A stretch of 64,000 bases of DNA from JAVBTR01 sp031556065 (GCA_031556065.1 JAVBTR010000001.1:25416-89415), one strand, 5' to 3'. Counted from the stretch's first letter, positions 53,538 to 61,482 are shown. Program-made: numbers and translations. The notes: generated by a model not told the origin, from the sequence alone.

Positions 53538-54494
53538 TTACTTATCTCCTGATTGACCGCACTCGTAGTGCCGCACAATGTTTTTGTGATCAAGCTGACA
53601 CGCATAATGTGCTTCACGCAAAAACAAATCCTGCTGTGTTTCATTTGCGGTCTCCCATGCCCGCATAAGCTTGAGCGCCATTCTCTGTCCTGTTTTCGTC
53701 TCCTCGACCAGCCATACATGCCCCATGCCGCCGCTGCCCAACTTTTCAATCATGTGAAAGCCGGGAATCTCCTTTGCCGCGTCCACTTGCTTCATGGCCT
53801 GCTCGATCAGGACGTCAAGAACCTTATCTTCTGCCGACAAGCACAGCCCGTATCCCGGCGTTGCTATTTGCATTGGATCACCAAACCATACACCTTCTTT
53901 AGGCTCCTTACACAATGTAAAATGCTTATGTTCTTCCGCGGTTTTTGCATAATAATGAGTGCGGTTCTTTATCCTTATAGGTTCAAATAAATACTTGTTT
54001 GCATAATCCACGGTTGCCATTTTACTTGCTTGGTACAATAACCCTGTCAATATATGCAAGCATACTGTTTGATAATTAAACTCGTTTGTTAAGCCTTTTC
54101 TTCCGCCTAAAAAATCCAGCGATGCTTTCGTCCAATCTTCACTGGTGCATACTTTTGTCCACGGATCGCCCTTGCATTTATAGGGTGCCCGCATCGTAAG
54201 CAAGTGCTTAATCGTTATATCATATATTGTCTTTTCCCCACGCTTCACCGAGTAATCGGGGAAATAGGCGAGTACCTTATCGTCTATGCTTTTGATCAGT
54301 CCTTGGTCGATTGCAATGCCAATGAGTAAAGCAACTATGCTTTTGGTTGCCGACATCACATGTGTACAGTCGTCCGGCTTGTAGCGATTCCATTCATCAC
54401 TGTACACTTTTTTTCCACCGCGATAGGCAGCGATCTGGCAAATATTTGGCTGCACGTTTTCAATCAATGTATATAAATCTGTTTTGGTCATCAT
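53538..54494 (-). CDS. In-frame chimera: serine beta-lactamase-like domain joined to a protein-kinase N-lobe
   Basis: About 318 residues. Residues ~1-230 are a class C beta-lactamase/esterase fold with the SxxK nucleophile in SATKSIVALL and an FNYQTVCLHILTG segment near the usual YxN position; the final strand with the KTG/HxG motif is missing. From ~235 the frame continues as a Ser/Thr kinase N-lobe: FHMIEKLGSGGMGHVWLVEE, ALKLMRAW with the ATP Lys, and LDHKNIVRHYECGQ, stopping before the catalytic HRD loop. Two truncated genes seem joined by deletion. GGAGG precedes two consecutive ATG codons (54494, 54491), and a good promoter lies upstream. Confidence 0.75.
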   Translation of the reverse strand: MMTKTDLYTLIENVQPNICQIAAYRGGKKVYSDEWNRYKPDDCTHVMSATKSIVALLIGIAIDQGLIKSIDDKVLAYFPDYSVKRGEKTIYDITIKHLLTMRAPYKCKGDPWTKVCTSEDWTKASLDFLGGRKGLTNEFNYQTVCLHILTGLLYQASKMATVDYANKYLFEPIRIKNRTHYYAKTAEEHKHFTLCKEPKEGVWFGDPMQIATPGYGLCLSAEDKVLDVLIEQAMKQVDAAKEIPGFHMIEKLGSGGMGHVWLVEETKTGQRMALKLMRAWETANETQQDLFLREAHYACQLDHKNIVRHYECGQSGDK

Positions 54495-54530
54495 GTGCCT
54501 CCGTTCACAAGGCATTTTAGCCTACTAACA

Positions 54531-54559
54531 GATATATCTTGATAAAAAATATTTGTCAA
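54531..54559 (-). promoter_or_regulatory. Sigma-A promoter of the beta-lactamase/kinase chimera
   Basis: Leftward TTGACA (54559-54554), 17-base spacer, TATATC (54536-54531), ~37 bases before the ATG. CTTGACA and TATCAAG form an imperfect dyad over the spacer that could be an operator. Confidence 0.75.
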
Positions 54560-54587
54560 GAAAGAATTTTACTTCACCTGTAAAAAG

Positions 54588-55032
54588 CAGTTGACACTTT
54601 TCCTTGCACACCCCCTCAATGGCTGTAATCGTCAAAAGGCACACTTTGCTCGGCTTTTACATCCATAATGCACACTTTTGGTCAGAAATCCAACCTTTTT
54701 TCAAAACCGAGTCAGTCAAGCCGTTAAATTGTTGCCCCCTCTCGACTAGGACCCGAACCTACCTCAAAGCGCAAAAAGAGGCAGCTCAACGCCGCCCCTA
54801 TCAATACCCAAAAGTCCGCAAAGCCTTGTATATCAACGAAAAAAGAACTATCAAAACGTTTTATCATTTTGATAGTCCTAACATGTCTTATCCATACCAA
54901 AAGGATAAAATGACGGTTGGGGTTGTGGCTGATGGCTAAAATCAGTGGAAAGGACTAAAAAGGCGTTAAACTATCGAAATAGCCGTTAAACTGTACGGTT
55001 TCATGGAGAAAAGACGTTAAATTGTTGATTAT
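54588..55032. repeat. Gene-poor stretch with two sets of short repeats, possible insertion-sequence remnant
   Basis: Two motifs recur. Near the left side GACACTTTT (about 54593), GCACACTTTG (about 54640) and GCACACTTTT (about 54670). Then CGTTAAAYTRT at about 54722, 54964, 54983 and 55016. Repeated short motifs near both ends are typical of transposase-binding ends, for instance in IS21-type elements, but no transposase could be recognised. A 111-codon frame here (from 54604) with RTRTYLKAQKEAAQ has no known match to me. Confidence 0.4.
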
Positions 55033-55116
55033 TATCCACACTCCGCAAAATCCGTCAAAACATTTCCAAGTTGTCTTTCTTTATATAGTAATGTTTATTT
55101 ACATCAATATTTGATG

Positions 55117-55145
55117 GTGACACAGTTGTTATAAAGTGATATAAT
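55117..55145 (+). promoter_or_regulatory. Probable promoter of the AT-rich four-gene island
   Basis: GTGACA (55117-55122), 17-base spacer, TATAAT (55140-55145). It lies ~230 bases before the first island gene, leaving a long AT-rich leader. A second TATAAT (about 55334) nearer the gene has no good -35 box. Confidence 0.6.
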
Positions 55146-55375
55146 AAACAATATACCATTTTTGTTCGTCAAGATGGTTAAGAAAAAGCAAAGAGACTGA
55201 TCCTAATGAGAACGAGAAGTTTGGTCGATTTCGAATCAGAATACCTAACTTTACACATTAGATTTTGTACCATTTACATTTCGGGTATAAGAAGTAATTG
55301 TATCCTCCGCCTTCTCAAAGTCGATGTGCTATATATAATAATACAAGGGATAAATGAAATCAAGGAACAGGAGAA

Positions 55376-56581
55376 ATGATAGATATGGCGAAGGCTCGCA
55401 ACTCAGCTTGTAGTTTCGGAAATGCAGAATGTGATAACGAAATAAGTTGTTTCAGAAAGATAGCAGGTACATTAACTGGTGACGAGATTAAGAAGCACGA
55501 AATAATTAGCATGCCCCCTAGCAGCTATGCTGGAGATCAAGATAGTTTCAAGTCAACCACCTATGATCTACGGCTAGGTGATTCACACTATGTCTACAAT
55601 GGAGTTTTGGATGAAGGAAGTGCCAATTGGGAACTTGTCTTTATCGGTGACGACGAAAGGCTTAAGGAAAGGAATAAGTTAAGTCCACCACTTAAACAAC
55701 AAAAGGGAAACTTAGGAACTTTAATTATTCCTCCTTTCGGTTCTGCATTGGTCCAACTCGAAGAAATTGTCGATACATACACCCTTGCGAGTAACAATAT
55801 ACTAGTTGTCGGAAGATTCGATTTGAAACTTTCCAGGGTGCATCAAGCACTTATTAGCCAGCAAGCCACCCAGGTAGAGCCGTGTTATCAAGGACAGTTG
55901 TTCTGCTTTTTGCACAACTTTAGCAACAAAGCAATACGAATAAACTATAAAGATCGAGTTGCAACAATTGAATTTTCATATGTTTCCTGCTTTTGTAATG
56001 AAAAAAAGAAAAACGAAATAATAGACAAAATAAAAAAACAAAACGCCCAGAAATATGATGATGAGTTTTGCTACAAAGGAAGGGGCATATCAGATATTCG
56101 TTGGTTCGCACGAAATAATCGTCTCCCTGACGATTGTGGTTTAGCGACTTTTAATAAACAATTTGATAAGCAAAAAAAGGATATTGATCTATGGCTTAAT
56201 AATAGCAAAGATAAGTTCAATGAAAACCTTAAGAGTTTTCTAGGAGAAGCAAAAACAATCACCGAGGTAGCTAATCAAGTAGATAAGACAATAAAATACA
56301 AGCATCAGATTGCCATGCAATGGGGTGCCGTAGCGCTTGCTTTGATAACAGGACTTTCCGGTATTTTCGCAACACTATATAAATATGATACCATCAATCA
56401 AGAAATCGAGAAGGCAAAAACGACAATCAATGCACAAAATCTCCAGATAAATGATTTACAGCAACTTGTCATTTTACAAGATCTCCAGGTGAAAAATATG
56501 CAACAGGTTATCGACGATGTAAAGACAAATTGTAATACCTCAAATAGTAACGCTAACGCAAGTACGCAAGGGGGCAACTAA
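55376..56581 (+). CDS. Membrane-anchored dCTP-deaminase/dUTPase-fold protein with coiled coil
   Basis: 401 residues. Residues ~55-205 match the dCTP deaminase fold (TTYDLRLGD, IIPPFGSALVQLEE, GRFDLKLSR at 146-154, VEPCYQGQLFCFLHNFSNKA at 168-187, YKDRVATIEFSYV). Compared from memory with E. coli Dcd, the GRSSLAR serine and second Arg are replaced and the catalytic Glu of LEFYN falls on a hydrophobic residue, so deamination is unlikely and nucleotide binding more plausible. Then a charged linker, one membrane helix (~312-336) and a coiled coil (~338-385), with an Asn/Ser/Gly-rich tail. AAGGAA and AGGAG precede the ATG. First gene of the island; the next starts directly after its stop. Confidence 0.75.
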   Translation: MIDMAKARNSACSFGNAECDNEISCFRKIAGTLTGDEIKKHEIISMPPSSYAGDQDSFKSTTYDLRLGDSHYVYNGVLDEGSANWELVFIGDDERLKERNKLSPPLKQQKGNLGTLIIPPFGSALVQLEEIVDTYTLASNNILVVGRFDLKLSRVHQALISQQATQVEPCYQGQLFCFLHNFSNKAIRINYKDRVATIEFSYVSCFCNEKKKNEIIDKIKKQNAQKYDDEFCYKGRGISDIRWFARNNRLPDDCGLATFNKQFDKQKKDIDLWLNNSKDKFNENLKSFLGEAKTITEVANQVDKTIKYKHQIAMQWGAVALALITGLSGIFATLYKYDTINQEIEKAKTTINAQNLQINDLQQLVILQDLQVKNMQQVIDDVKTNCNTSNSNANASTQGGN

Positions 56582-57847
56582 ATGAAACATATTGCAATTG
56601 TCGGTGCTGGTGTCAGCGGTCTTTTTTCGGCATACCTTCTAAGCATGAATACGCATTTAAACATAGAAATTTTCGAAGCAGGTGACTCCTACGAATCAAG
56701 AAATTTACTTGATTCTAAAGATCAAATAATGGGGGTAGGTGGTGCCGGAACATTATCCGGCGGAAAATTGTGCCATCCTCCAGCAAGTTCTGGTGTTTGG
56801 AACAAAACGGGGTTAGCCTATGGAGAATTTGAAAATTTTTACAATACATATATAAGCCAGCTCATTTTCCAAAACAACAAATCAAAAAAGTCGCATTATA
56901 TATACGACGATTTTTTTGAGCATAAATCCTACTCCACTACATTACTTCTACGAGATGATATGCACAACTTTATTGAAAATTTACTTGCCCAGATAAAAAT
57001 GGGTGGTGTTATGGTTCATACCAAAACACAAGTGAATTCTATTTCGAAATTCAATAATAAGTACCGATTAAACTTTTCAAGCAAAAAAAACGAGACTTTG
57101 ACAAAAACATATGATTATCTCATTTTTGCCACAGGAAGGTCATCTGCATACGACCTGGAAAAAATACTAACTAGCTACACCCCCATTATACATCAACCTC
57201 CCGATTTGGGCATTCGAATCACTACGGATAATAAAGATAATACTATTTTCAATCGCACCGGGGAAGATATCAAGCTTAAGGCCGGCGTGAGAGATGTCTC
57301 TGTAAGAACTTTTTGTGTATGCGCTGGGGGCGATGTAACTCAAGTGGCGGTCGATGAAGCGCTTTACTTTGATGGACATTTCGGCAATACATTAACGAAC
57401 AAAGTCAATTTCGGATTACTTGCAAGGAACCCGAAATTGACTGGCAATCTATATGCAAAGCATTATTGTCAAGAGTTAAACTATTTAGTAAACTCAGATA
57501 TATCTCTAAGGGATTTCGTGACTTGTCACAAGAAATTCTTAGGCGCAAACTCCATTTTTTCCGAGACACTTGAGAGCATCGCAGAATTTGTTTCAAGAAT
57601 GATTAAATATGGATTAATCAAATCAAACATTGATGAATATCAGACCTTCTTGCCATCAATAGACCGTTTAAATCCAGTTATATGTACGAATAGGTTTTTC
57701 GAAACAGCGTCTCATAATTTATACGTAATAGGTGATGCCGCTGGAATATCTCGCGGTTATATTCAATCAATCTGGTCAGCTTACTATGCAAGCCTAAGCA
57801 TAATGCAAAAATGCAACGTAGATTTGGAGGTGCGAAAGTTAGCATGA
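56582..57847 (+). CDS. FAD-dependent oxidoreductase
   Basis: 421 residues. The N-terminal Rossmann motif is AIVGAGVSGLFSAYLL with an acidic residue at the end of strand 2 (EIFEAG); a second FAD contact is YLIFATGRSS, and the C-terminal FAD motif is LYVIGDAAGISRGYIQSIW. A GGAGTLSGGKL segment near residue 55 resembles NAD(P)/FAD dehydrogenases of the HI0933-like group. Substrate unknown. It begins at the base after the previous stop and overlaps the next gene by four bases, so all three are one operon. Codon use is AT-rich, unlike the genes left of 54 kb. Confidence 0.85.
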   Translation: MKHIAIVGAGVSGLFSAYLLSMNTHLNIEIFEAGDSYESRNLLDSKDQIMGVGGAGTLSGGKLCHPPASSGVWNKTGLAYGEFENFYNTYISQLIFQNNKSKKSHYIYDDFFEHKSYSTTLLLRDDMHNFIENLLAQIKMGGVMVHTKTQVNSISKFNNKYRLNFSSKKNETLTKTYDYLIFATGRSSAYDLEKILTSYTPIIHQPPDLGIRITTDNKDNTIFNRTGEDIKLKAGVRDVSVRTFCVCAGGDVTQVAVDEALYFDGHFGNTLTNKVNFGLLARNPKLTGNLYAKHYCQELNYLVNSDISLRDFVTCHKKFLGANSIFSETLESIAEFVSRMIKYGLIKSNIDEYQTFLPSIDRLNPVICTNRFFETASHNLYVIGDAAGISRGYIQSIWSAYYASLSIMQKCNVDLEVRKLA

Positions 57848-58752
57848 GTGTAAACGTTCCACTATTTGGTGTTGCTGGTTTTCCACCAGCCTTTTTTAAG
57901 AGTGCCCATAAAAAGAAACGTGAAAACATCTTCACATGGCTATCAGAGTTAGGCCTCCAATGGATTGAACTTCAAAATACATATGGTGTGAAAATGAAAG
58001 ATGATCAAGCCGATCTATATAGAGAACTAGCAATTGAACATAATATTGGCATTTCACTTCATGCCCCATACTATATTACCTTAGCGAGCGCAGATGATGA
58101 CGTTGTAAAGAGATCAATTGAACGAATCATGGCTTGTTTTCGACTAGCAGAACGAATAGGATCTTCCAGAATTATTTTCCACCCTGGCCATTTTCCTGGT
58201 GATAGTATTGCCGCACGAAAAGAAGGGATTCTCAAAATAATATCGGGCTTAACAAGTATAATCAACGAAGTTCCCAATGGTATTTTTCTTTATCCTGAAA
58301 CAGCCGGCAAGAAGGGGCAAATAGGTAGCCTCTCTGAGATCATAGAAATATGTTCCGAGGTAAGCTATGCATTACCATGTTTAGACATAGCCCATATTCA
58401 TAGCTTTCAGGGTGGCACGTTGATTGACAGTAAGTCTATCGTCGAAATTCTAAACGAAGTCGAGGATAAGTTAGGAAGGATTACGCTTGAGCAAACTCAT
58501 TTTCATATGTATCCTGTGGAAATCGACCATACAGGCGAAAAGAGACACAAGGCATTTCATGATGTAATAGAAAATGTACAATTAGCATTTTTCGACGACA
58601 AAACATATGATCGCTATTATCCGCTTGCAGAAGATTTTATAGCTGCAATCAAAAATAAGAGCATGACACCTGTGGTTGTATGCGAAGCGAGAGATTCTCA
58701 AGATCAAGGGGCTTTGCTGATGAAAGGTATGTTTGAAAACACCCCCCTTTAA
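57844..58752 (+). CDS. Endonuclease-IV-like TIM-barrel protein
   Basis: About 302 residues of the AP endonuclease 2 / Nfo superfamily. Every metal-ligand position of Nfo has a plausible match: His in SLHAPYY, His in IIFHPGHF, Glu in LYPETAGKKGQIG, Asp and His in LDIAHIHSF, His in THFHMYP, Asp-x-His in EIDHTGEKRH, Glu in VVVCEARDS. The Nfo-like ETAG and the His/Asp set favour a trinuclear-zinc nuclease or hydrolase over a sugar isomerase. The ATG overlaps the preceding stop (ATGA); GGAGG lies 13 bases upstream. Confidence 0.82.
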   Translation: MSVNVPLFGVAGFPPAFFKSAHKKKRENIFTWLSELGLQWIELQNTYGVKMKDDQADLYRELAIEHNIGISLHAPYYITLASADDDVVKRSIERIMACFRLAERIGSSRIIFHPGHFPGDSIAARKEGILKIISGLTSIINEVPNGIFLYPETAGKKGQIGSLSEIIEICSEVSYALPCLDIAHIHSFQGGTLIDSKSIVEILNEVEDKLGRITLEQTHFHMYPVEIDHTGEKRHKAFHDVIENVQLAFFDDKTYDRYYPLAEDFIAAIKNKSMTPVVVCEARDSQDQGALLMKGMFENTPL

Positions 58753-59101
58753 ATCAAAAGAATAAATAATTATACCAGACAATGCACAAAATATGAGAGG
58801 GTATATCTATCTGTATAAAAGCAATCCTTGCTGAAGAGACTTCTTTATTAAGAAACATTCGTTATTCCTTAAGGAAAAATTAGGAAGGTGCAAAAGAGTC
58901 TAAAGGTTTTATTGTTATGTGACAATGGGAAGTTACATTCCAACACTTCCGATAACCTTGCTATTTGCTTGTTGCCGCATATATTATTCCTTTTGCCTAA
59001 TCCCCTTTCCCACAATGCTACTTTTCTTTTTCTAAACAGCCATCAGCAACTGAACGTTTCATTCATCGTTAGTGTCGATCGTAGAAAGGTATGGTTCAAC
59101 A
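58753..59101. other. Intergenic region of the AT-rich island
   Basis: No convincing gene. It contains a perfect 12-base palindrome TTCCTTAAGGAA (58865-58876). A 104-codon frame from 58888 overlaps the following kinase gene in another frame and lacks family features. The break suggests that the kinase gene may have its own promoter. Confidence 0.5.
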
Positions 59102-59662
59102 ATGAAAATTGCATTTACAGGGTCTCACTGTACAGGAAAAACGACTCTCTTAAACCAAATGAAGATCATATTCCAGAATGCGGACTTTCAATACGTAACT
59201 GAAGTAGCCAGAGGCATAATCAACAGAGGTTATCCGCTAAATATGGATGCAAATATGGACTCGTATGTTCATTATATAAACGATCAGCTTAAGGCAGAAA
59301 AAAGAATGCAAAGCTGCGATCTTTTTATCAGTGACAGAACTCTTTTAGATCCATTAGCCTATGCATTAGTTAATAAAAAACTCCCGAGACCCTACATACA
59401 CGATTATTTCATTGACATGATGGAGAGCATTTGGCTTTTAGAAAAAGAACAATATGATTTGTACATCTACTTTCCAATCGAATTTCCATTGATTTATGAC
59501 GGAGTTAGACCAGAGGATGAACAATATAGAAAGGATATAGATGATCAAATAGCGCAATTGCTTAAGCGCAACAATGTAAATTTTTTAAAAATAACAGGTT
59601 CGCCAGGGGAACGTTGCGATTTTATGGAAAGATTAGTCAAAAGCAATATACTTCCCGTGTGA
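59102..59662 (+). CDS. NadR-like P-loop kinase / AAA_28 ATPase
   Basis: About 186 residues. Walker A is GSHCTGKTT (7-15); YVTEVARGII resembles the NadR/ribosylnicotinamide-kinase pattern; LFISDRTLLDPLAYA supplies the DR motif of nucleoside and nucleotide kinases; YFPIEFPLIYDGVRP is a lid-like region. Probably phosphorylates a nucleoside or similar small molecule. The ATG at 59102 is chosen because the P-loop strand starts there; AAAGG lies ~12 bases upstream. Fourth co-directional gene of the island, after a 350-base gap. Confidence 0.82.
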   Translation: MKIAFTGSHCTGKTTLLNQMKIIFQNADFQYVTEVARGIINRGYPLNMDANMDSYVHYINDQLKAEKRMQSCDLFISDRTLLDPLAYALVNKKLPRPYIHDYFIDMMESIWLLEKEQYDLYIYFPIEFPLIYDGVRPEDEQYRKDIDDQIAQLLKRNNVNFLKITGSPGERCDFMERLVKSNILPV

Positions 59663-59789
59663 CCTTTGCGACAATATTCCTTTAATAAACATGCTTTCGT
59701 TAAAAAGCCTTACAATTAAGGTATCGACGTTACCTGCAAGGTCAAAATTAATTTTATTTTTCACCTAAATTAAGCAGCGAATTGCTGTG

Positions 59790-61004
59790 TTACTTGTTCC
59801 AATCCAAGGCACAACCTGTGTTTTCAAAGTATGAAAATATAGCTGCACCAACCGCTGGAGCATAGCTCCCAAACATCGAAGTTCTAAGTGTACACTGCGT
59901 TTCAAGCCCACTATAGCACCATTCTTTATATAGCTCAGTTATTCCACTCCACATTTTGTTATATGATTTTGACAGCTTACCCGTGAGAATAATTGTATCA
60001 AAACTTTGTTCGTTAAGCAAGTTAGATATGATATAAGCGATATAACGCGAAACCCCATCAAGCTGATCATCTTTTAGCTCTCCATCGAAATCCATAAATG
60101 CTTTCAAATCCCAGTTAAACACTTCTTTTCGAAGCATATGTTCTACACAACCATATTGGCCACACGAACATTTTCCATAATCCTTTACAGACTTTTCTGG
60201 ATGCAACAACGGTGCCGATAATTTAAAATGACCTATTTGGCCAGCAGTGCCGTTGACCCCATTATATATTCTGTTATCGTAGATACAACCGAGTCCTATC
60301 CCGGTCCCTAAGTACAAGCATGCAGAATTAAACTCTTTAGTCAAACAATCTGGTGATTTTTCTTTTTCTGCAATGGCAGCGCATCTTGAGTTATGGTTGA
60401 TAGATATTGTTACCTTTTTTTCACTTAATATGCGCCATACCTCAGGGTTTATAATGTTCGTCAATGGTACGTTTTCCAGGTACGTTCTATTATGACACTT
60501 AATAATCATTTTGCTGTTAATATTCACCATGCCCGGAAAAGCAATACCCACACTTCGAATTGCGTCGCCGGAACCCACGATTAATCTTTGGATAATTGTA
60601 TTGATATACCGTTGCAGCTCGCCTAACGTGTCCGGGGTCTTTAAAACAAGTCCGTGTTCATTTATATGAGGCATATTGCTTTCAAATATTCTTTCATCAT
60701 TAGCGTCCAGTAAATATGTAAAGAAAGTATTTGGATTAATACATTCGAATTTTGCATCAAGAAGAACAACCCTAATTTTTGATGTTCCTACAGAAATACC
60801 AATATGACTGGCAATCTCAGCTGCCACTTCAAGATAATCATCATTCGAAACGACATATCTATCGTTTAACAGTTTCTTTACTACAGTTGAAATTGTTGGG
60901 ATAGAAAAGCCCGATGCTTCGGCCAATCTCGTTCTATCCGAATTAGGCACTCGCCTTATTGTGTTTAAGACATGCAATTCATTTTTTGTTAAACTCTGAT
61001 ACAA
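59790..61004 (-). CDS. ROK-family transcriptional repressor
   Basis: About 404 residues: N-terminal MarR-like winged helix (TRLAEASGFSIPTISTVVKKL), then a ROK sugar-kinase-like domain with YLGTGIGLGCIYDNRIYNG and the zinc site CSCGQYGCVEHM. The ROK catalytic Asp region reads SINHNSRCAA rather than the usual END of kinases, consistent with a regulator. A TTG start at 61004 has AGGAG 8 bases before it. Convergent with the island; its target is unknown, and AT-rich composition groups it with the island. Confidence 0.9.
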   Translation of the reverse strand: MYQSLTKNELHVLNTIRRVPNSDRTRLAEASGFSIPTISTVVKKLLNDRYVVSNDDYLEVAAEIASHIGISVGTSKIRVVLLDAKFECINPNTFFTYLLDANDERIFESNMPHINEHGLVLKTPDTLGELQRYINTIIQRLIVGSGDAIRSVGIAFPGMVNINSKMIIKCHNRTYLENVPLTNIINPEVWRILSEKKVTISINHNSRCAAIAEKEKSPDCLTKEFNSACLYLGTGIGLGCIYDNRIYNGVNGTAGQIGHFKLSAPLLHPEKSVKDYGKCSCGQYGCVEHMLRKEVFNWDLKAFMDFDGELKDDQLDGVSRYIAYIISNLLNEQSFDTIILTGKLSKSYNKMWSGITELYKEWCYSGLETQCTLRTSMFGSYAPAVGAAIFSYFENTGCALDWNK

Positions 61005-61025
61005 ATACAACACTCCTTTGCCTCG

Positions 61026-61054
61026 ATTATATTATATGATTTCAAATTGGTCAA
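61026..61054 (-). promoter_or_regulatory. Sigma-A promoter of the ROK gene
   Basis: Leftward TTGACC (61054-61049), 17-base spacer, TATAAT (61031-61026), ~22 bases before the start codon. Confidence 0.85.
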
Positions 61055-61125
61055 GCTTTCATCTTGTTCTTTTTTTTGTTTTTAGAAAGTCATTAAATAT
61101 TATTTTTGAGATTATATTGCCAATG

Positions 61126-61345
61126 TTGACTTTGCTGTCAGACATGGTATAATGATATGAACGAGATTGACCTTGGCAAAGAAGCAATAAAACACCACCG
61201 CGAGCTGGCACTCACGGTGGCAGAAAAATTCTCTAAAGTTTACTCAAAGATCCTTATCCCATGTGGAACTTAAGACGTTCAATCTAAACCACTTCCCAAC
61301 CATGACTCCGAAGACAAAAATGGTCTTTGTGTGTGATGGTTTTTT
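61126..61345 (+). ncRNA. Candidate rightward small RNA (antitoxin-like)
   Basis: Promoter TTGACT (61126-61131), 16-base spacer, TATAAT (61148-61153). Start expected near 61160. The unit ends in a two-level hairpin (AACCAT 61298-61303 / ATGGTT 61336-61341, inner AAGAC / GTCTT) followed by six T residues. A 38-codon frame (61157-61273) begins only 4 bases after the -10 box, so it is not translated from this promoter. The RNA of ~185 bases is antisense to the leftward small genes next door. Confidence 0.6.
61195..61220 (-). terminator. Terminator of the leftward small transcript
   Basis: CCACCG-c-GAG / CTC-a-CGGTGG stem with a six-base loop; read leftward it is followed by TGTTTTATT. It lies ~25 bases after the stop of the 42-codon frame. 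Confidence 0.6.
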
Positions 61346-61372
61346 GATTTCAGCATTACGCCGCTTCAACAT
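61244..61372 (-). CDS. Candidate 42-residue small protein
   Basis: Starts MLKRRNAEIKKPSHTK, has a hydrophobic middle TIFVFGVMVG, and is basic overall. GGAGGAGG lies 8 bases before the ATG, one of the best ribosome sites in the region. Its start overlaps the end of the 21-codon frame by 17 bases, suggesting coupling. Transcribed from the perfect promoter at 61454-61482; its 3' two-thirds is antisense to the rightward RNA. Confidence 0.5.
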   Translation of the reverse strand: MLKRRNAEIKKPSHTKTIFVFGVMVGKWFRLNVLSSTWDKDL

Positions 61373-61421
61373 CCTGCTTTCCTCCTCCCTTTAAGAATAA
61401 GATTAGGTAAGCATACACCAT
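61356..61421 (-). CDS. Candidate 21-residue hydrophobic peptide
   Basis: Starts MVYAYLILFLKGG and ends in a polar tail; a GGGGGG run lies 8 bases before the ATG. A hydrophobic N-terminus with a polar tail is the plan of short membrane toxins, but leader peptides also look like this. About 35 bases downstream of the promoter. Confidence 0.45.
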   Translation of the reverse strand: MVYAYLILFLKGGGKQDVEAA

Positions 61422-61453
61422 GACAATCGCCCCCCTTCAATGAATATACACTC

Positions 61454-61482
61454 ATTATACAGTGCCCGGGCACGTTTGTCAA
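61454..61482 (-). promoter_or_regulatory. Perfect consensus promoter with palindrome in the spacer
   Basis: Leftward TTGACA (61482-61477), 17-base spacer, TATAAT (61459-61454), both boxes exact. The spacer holds the perfect palindrome GTGCCCGGGCAC (61462-61473), which could bind a repressor. Confidence 0.85.

Noticed and set aside
54604..54939. 111-codon frame in the repeat-bearing stretch
   Set aside because: Composition is patchy, the repeats lie within it, and no transposase motif can be seen. Reported only as part of the possible element remnant.
54494..55375. CRISPR array suspected from the repeated motifs
   Set aside because: Copies are short, unevenly spaced and without uniform spacers; no cas gene is nearby.
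58888..59202. 104-codon frame before and overlapping the NadR-like kinase
   Set aside because: It overlaps the well-supported kinase in another frame, its GTG start coincides with the only possible ribosome site, and no family pattern is visible.
61157..61273. 38-codon frame starting MNEIDLGKEAIKHHRE
   Set aside because: Its ATG is 4 bases after the -10 box, so the predicted transcript would begin at or after the start codon; the RNA interpretation fits better.
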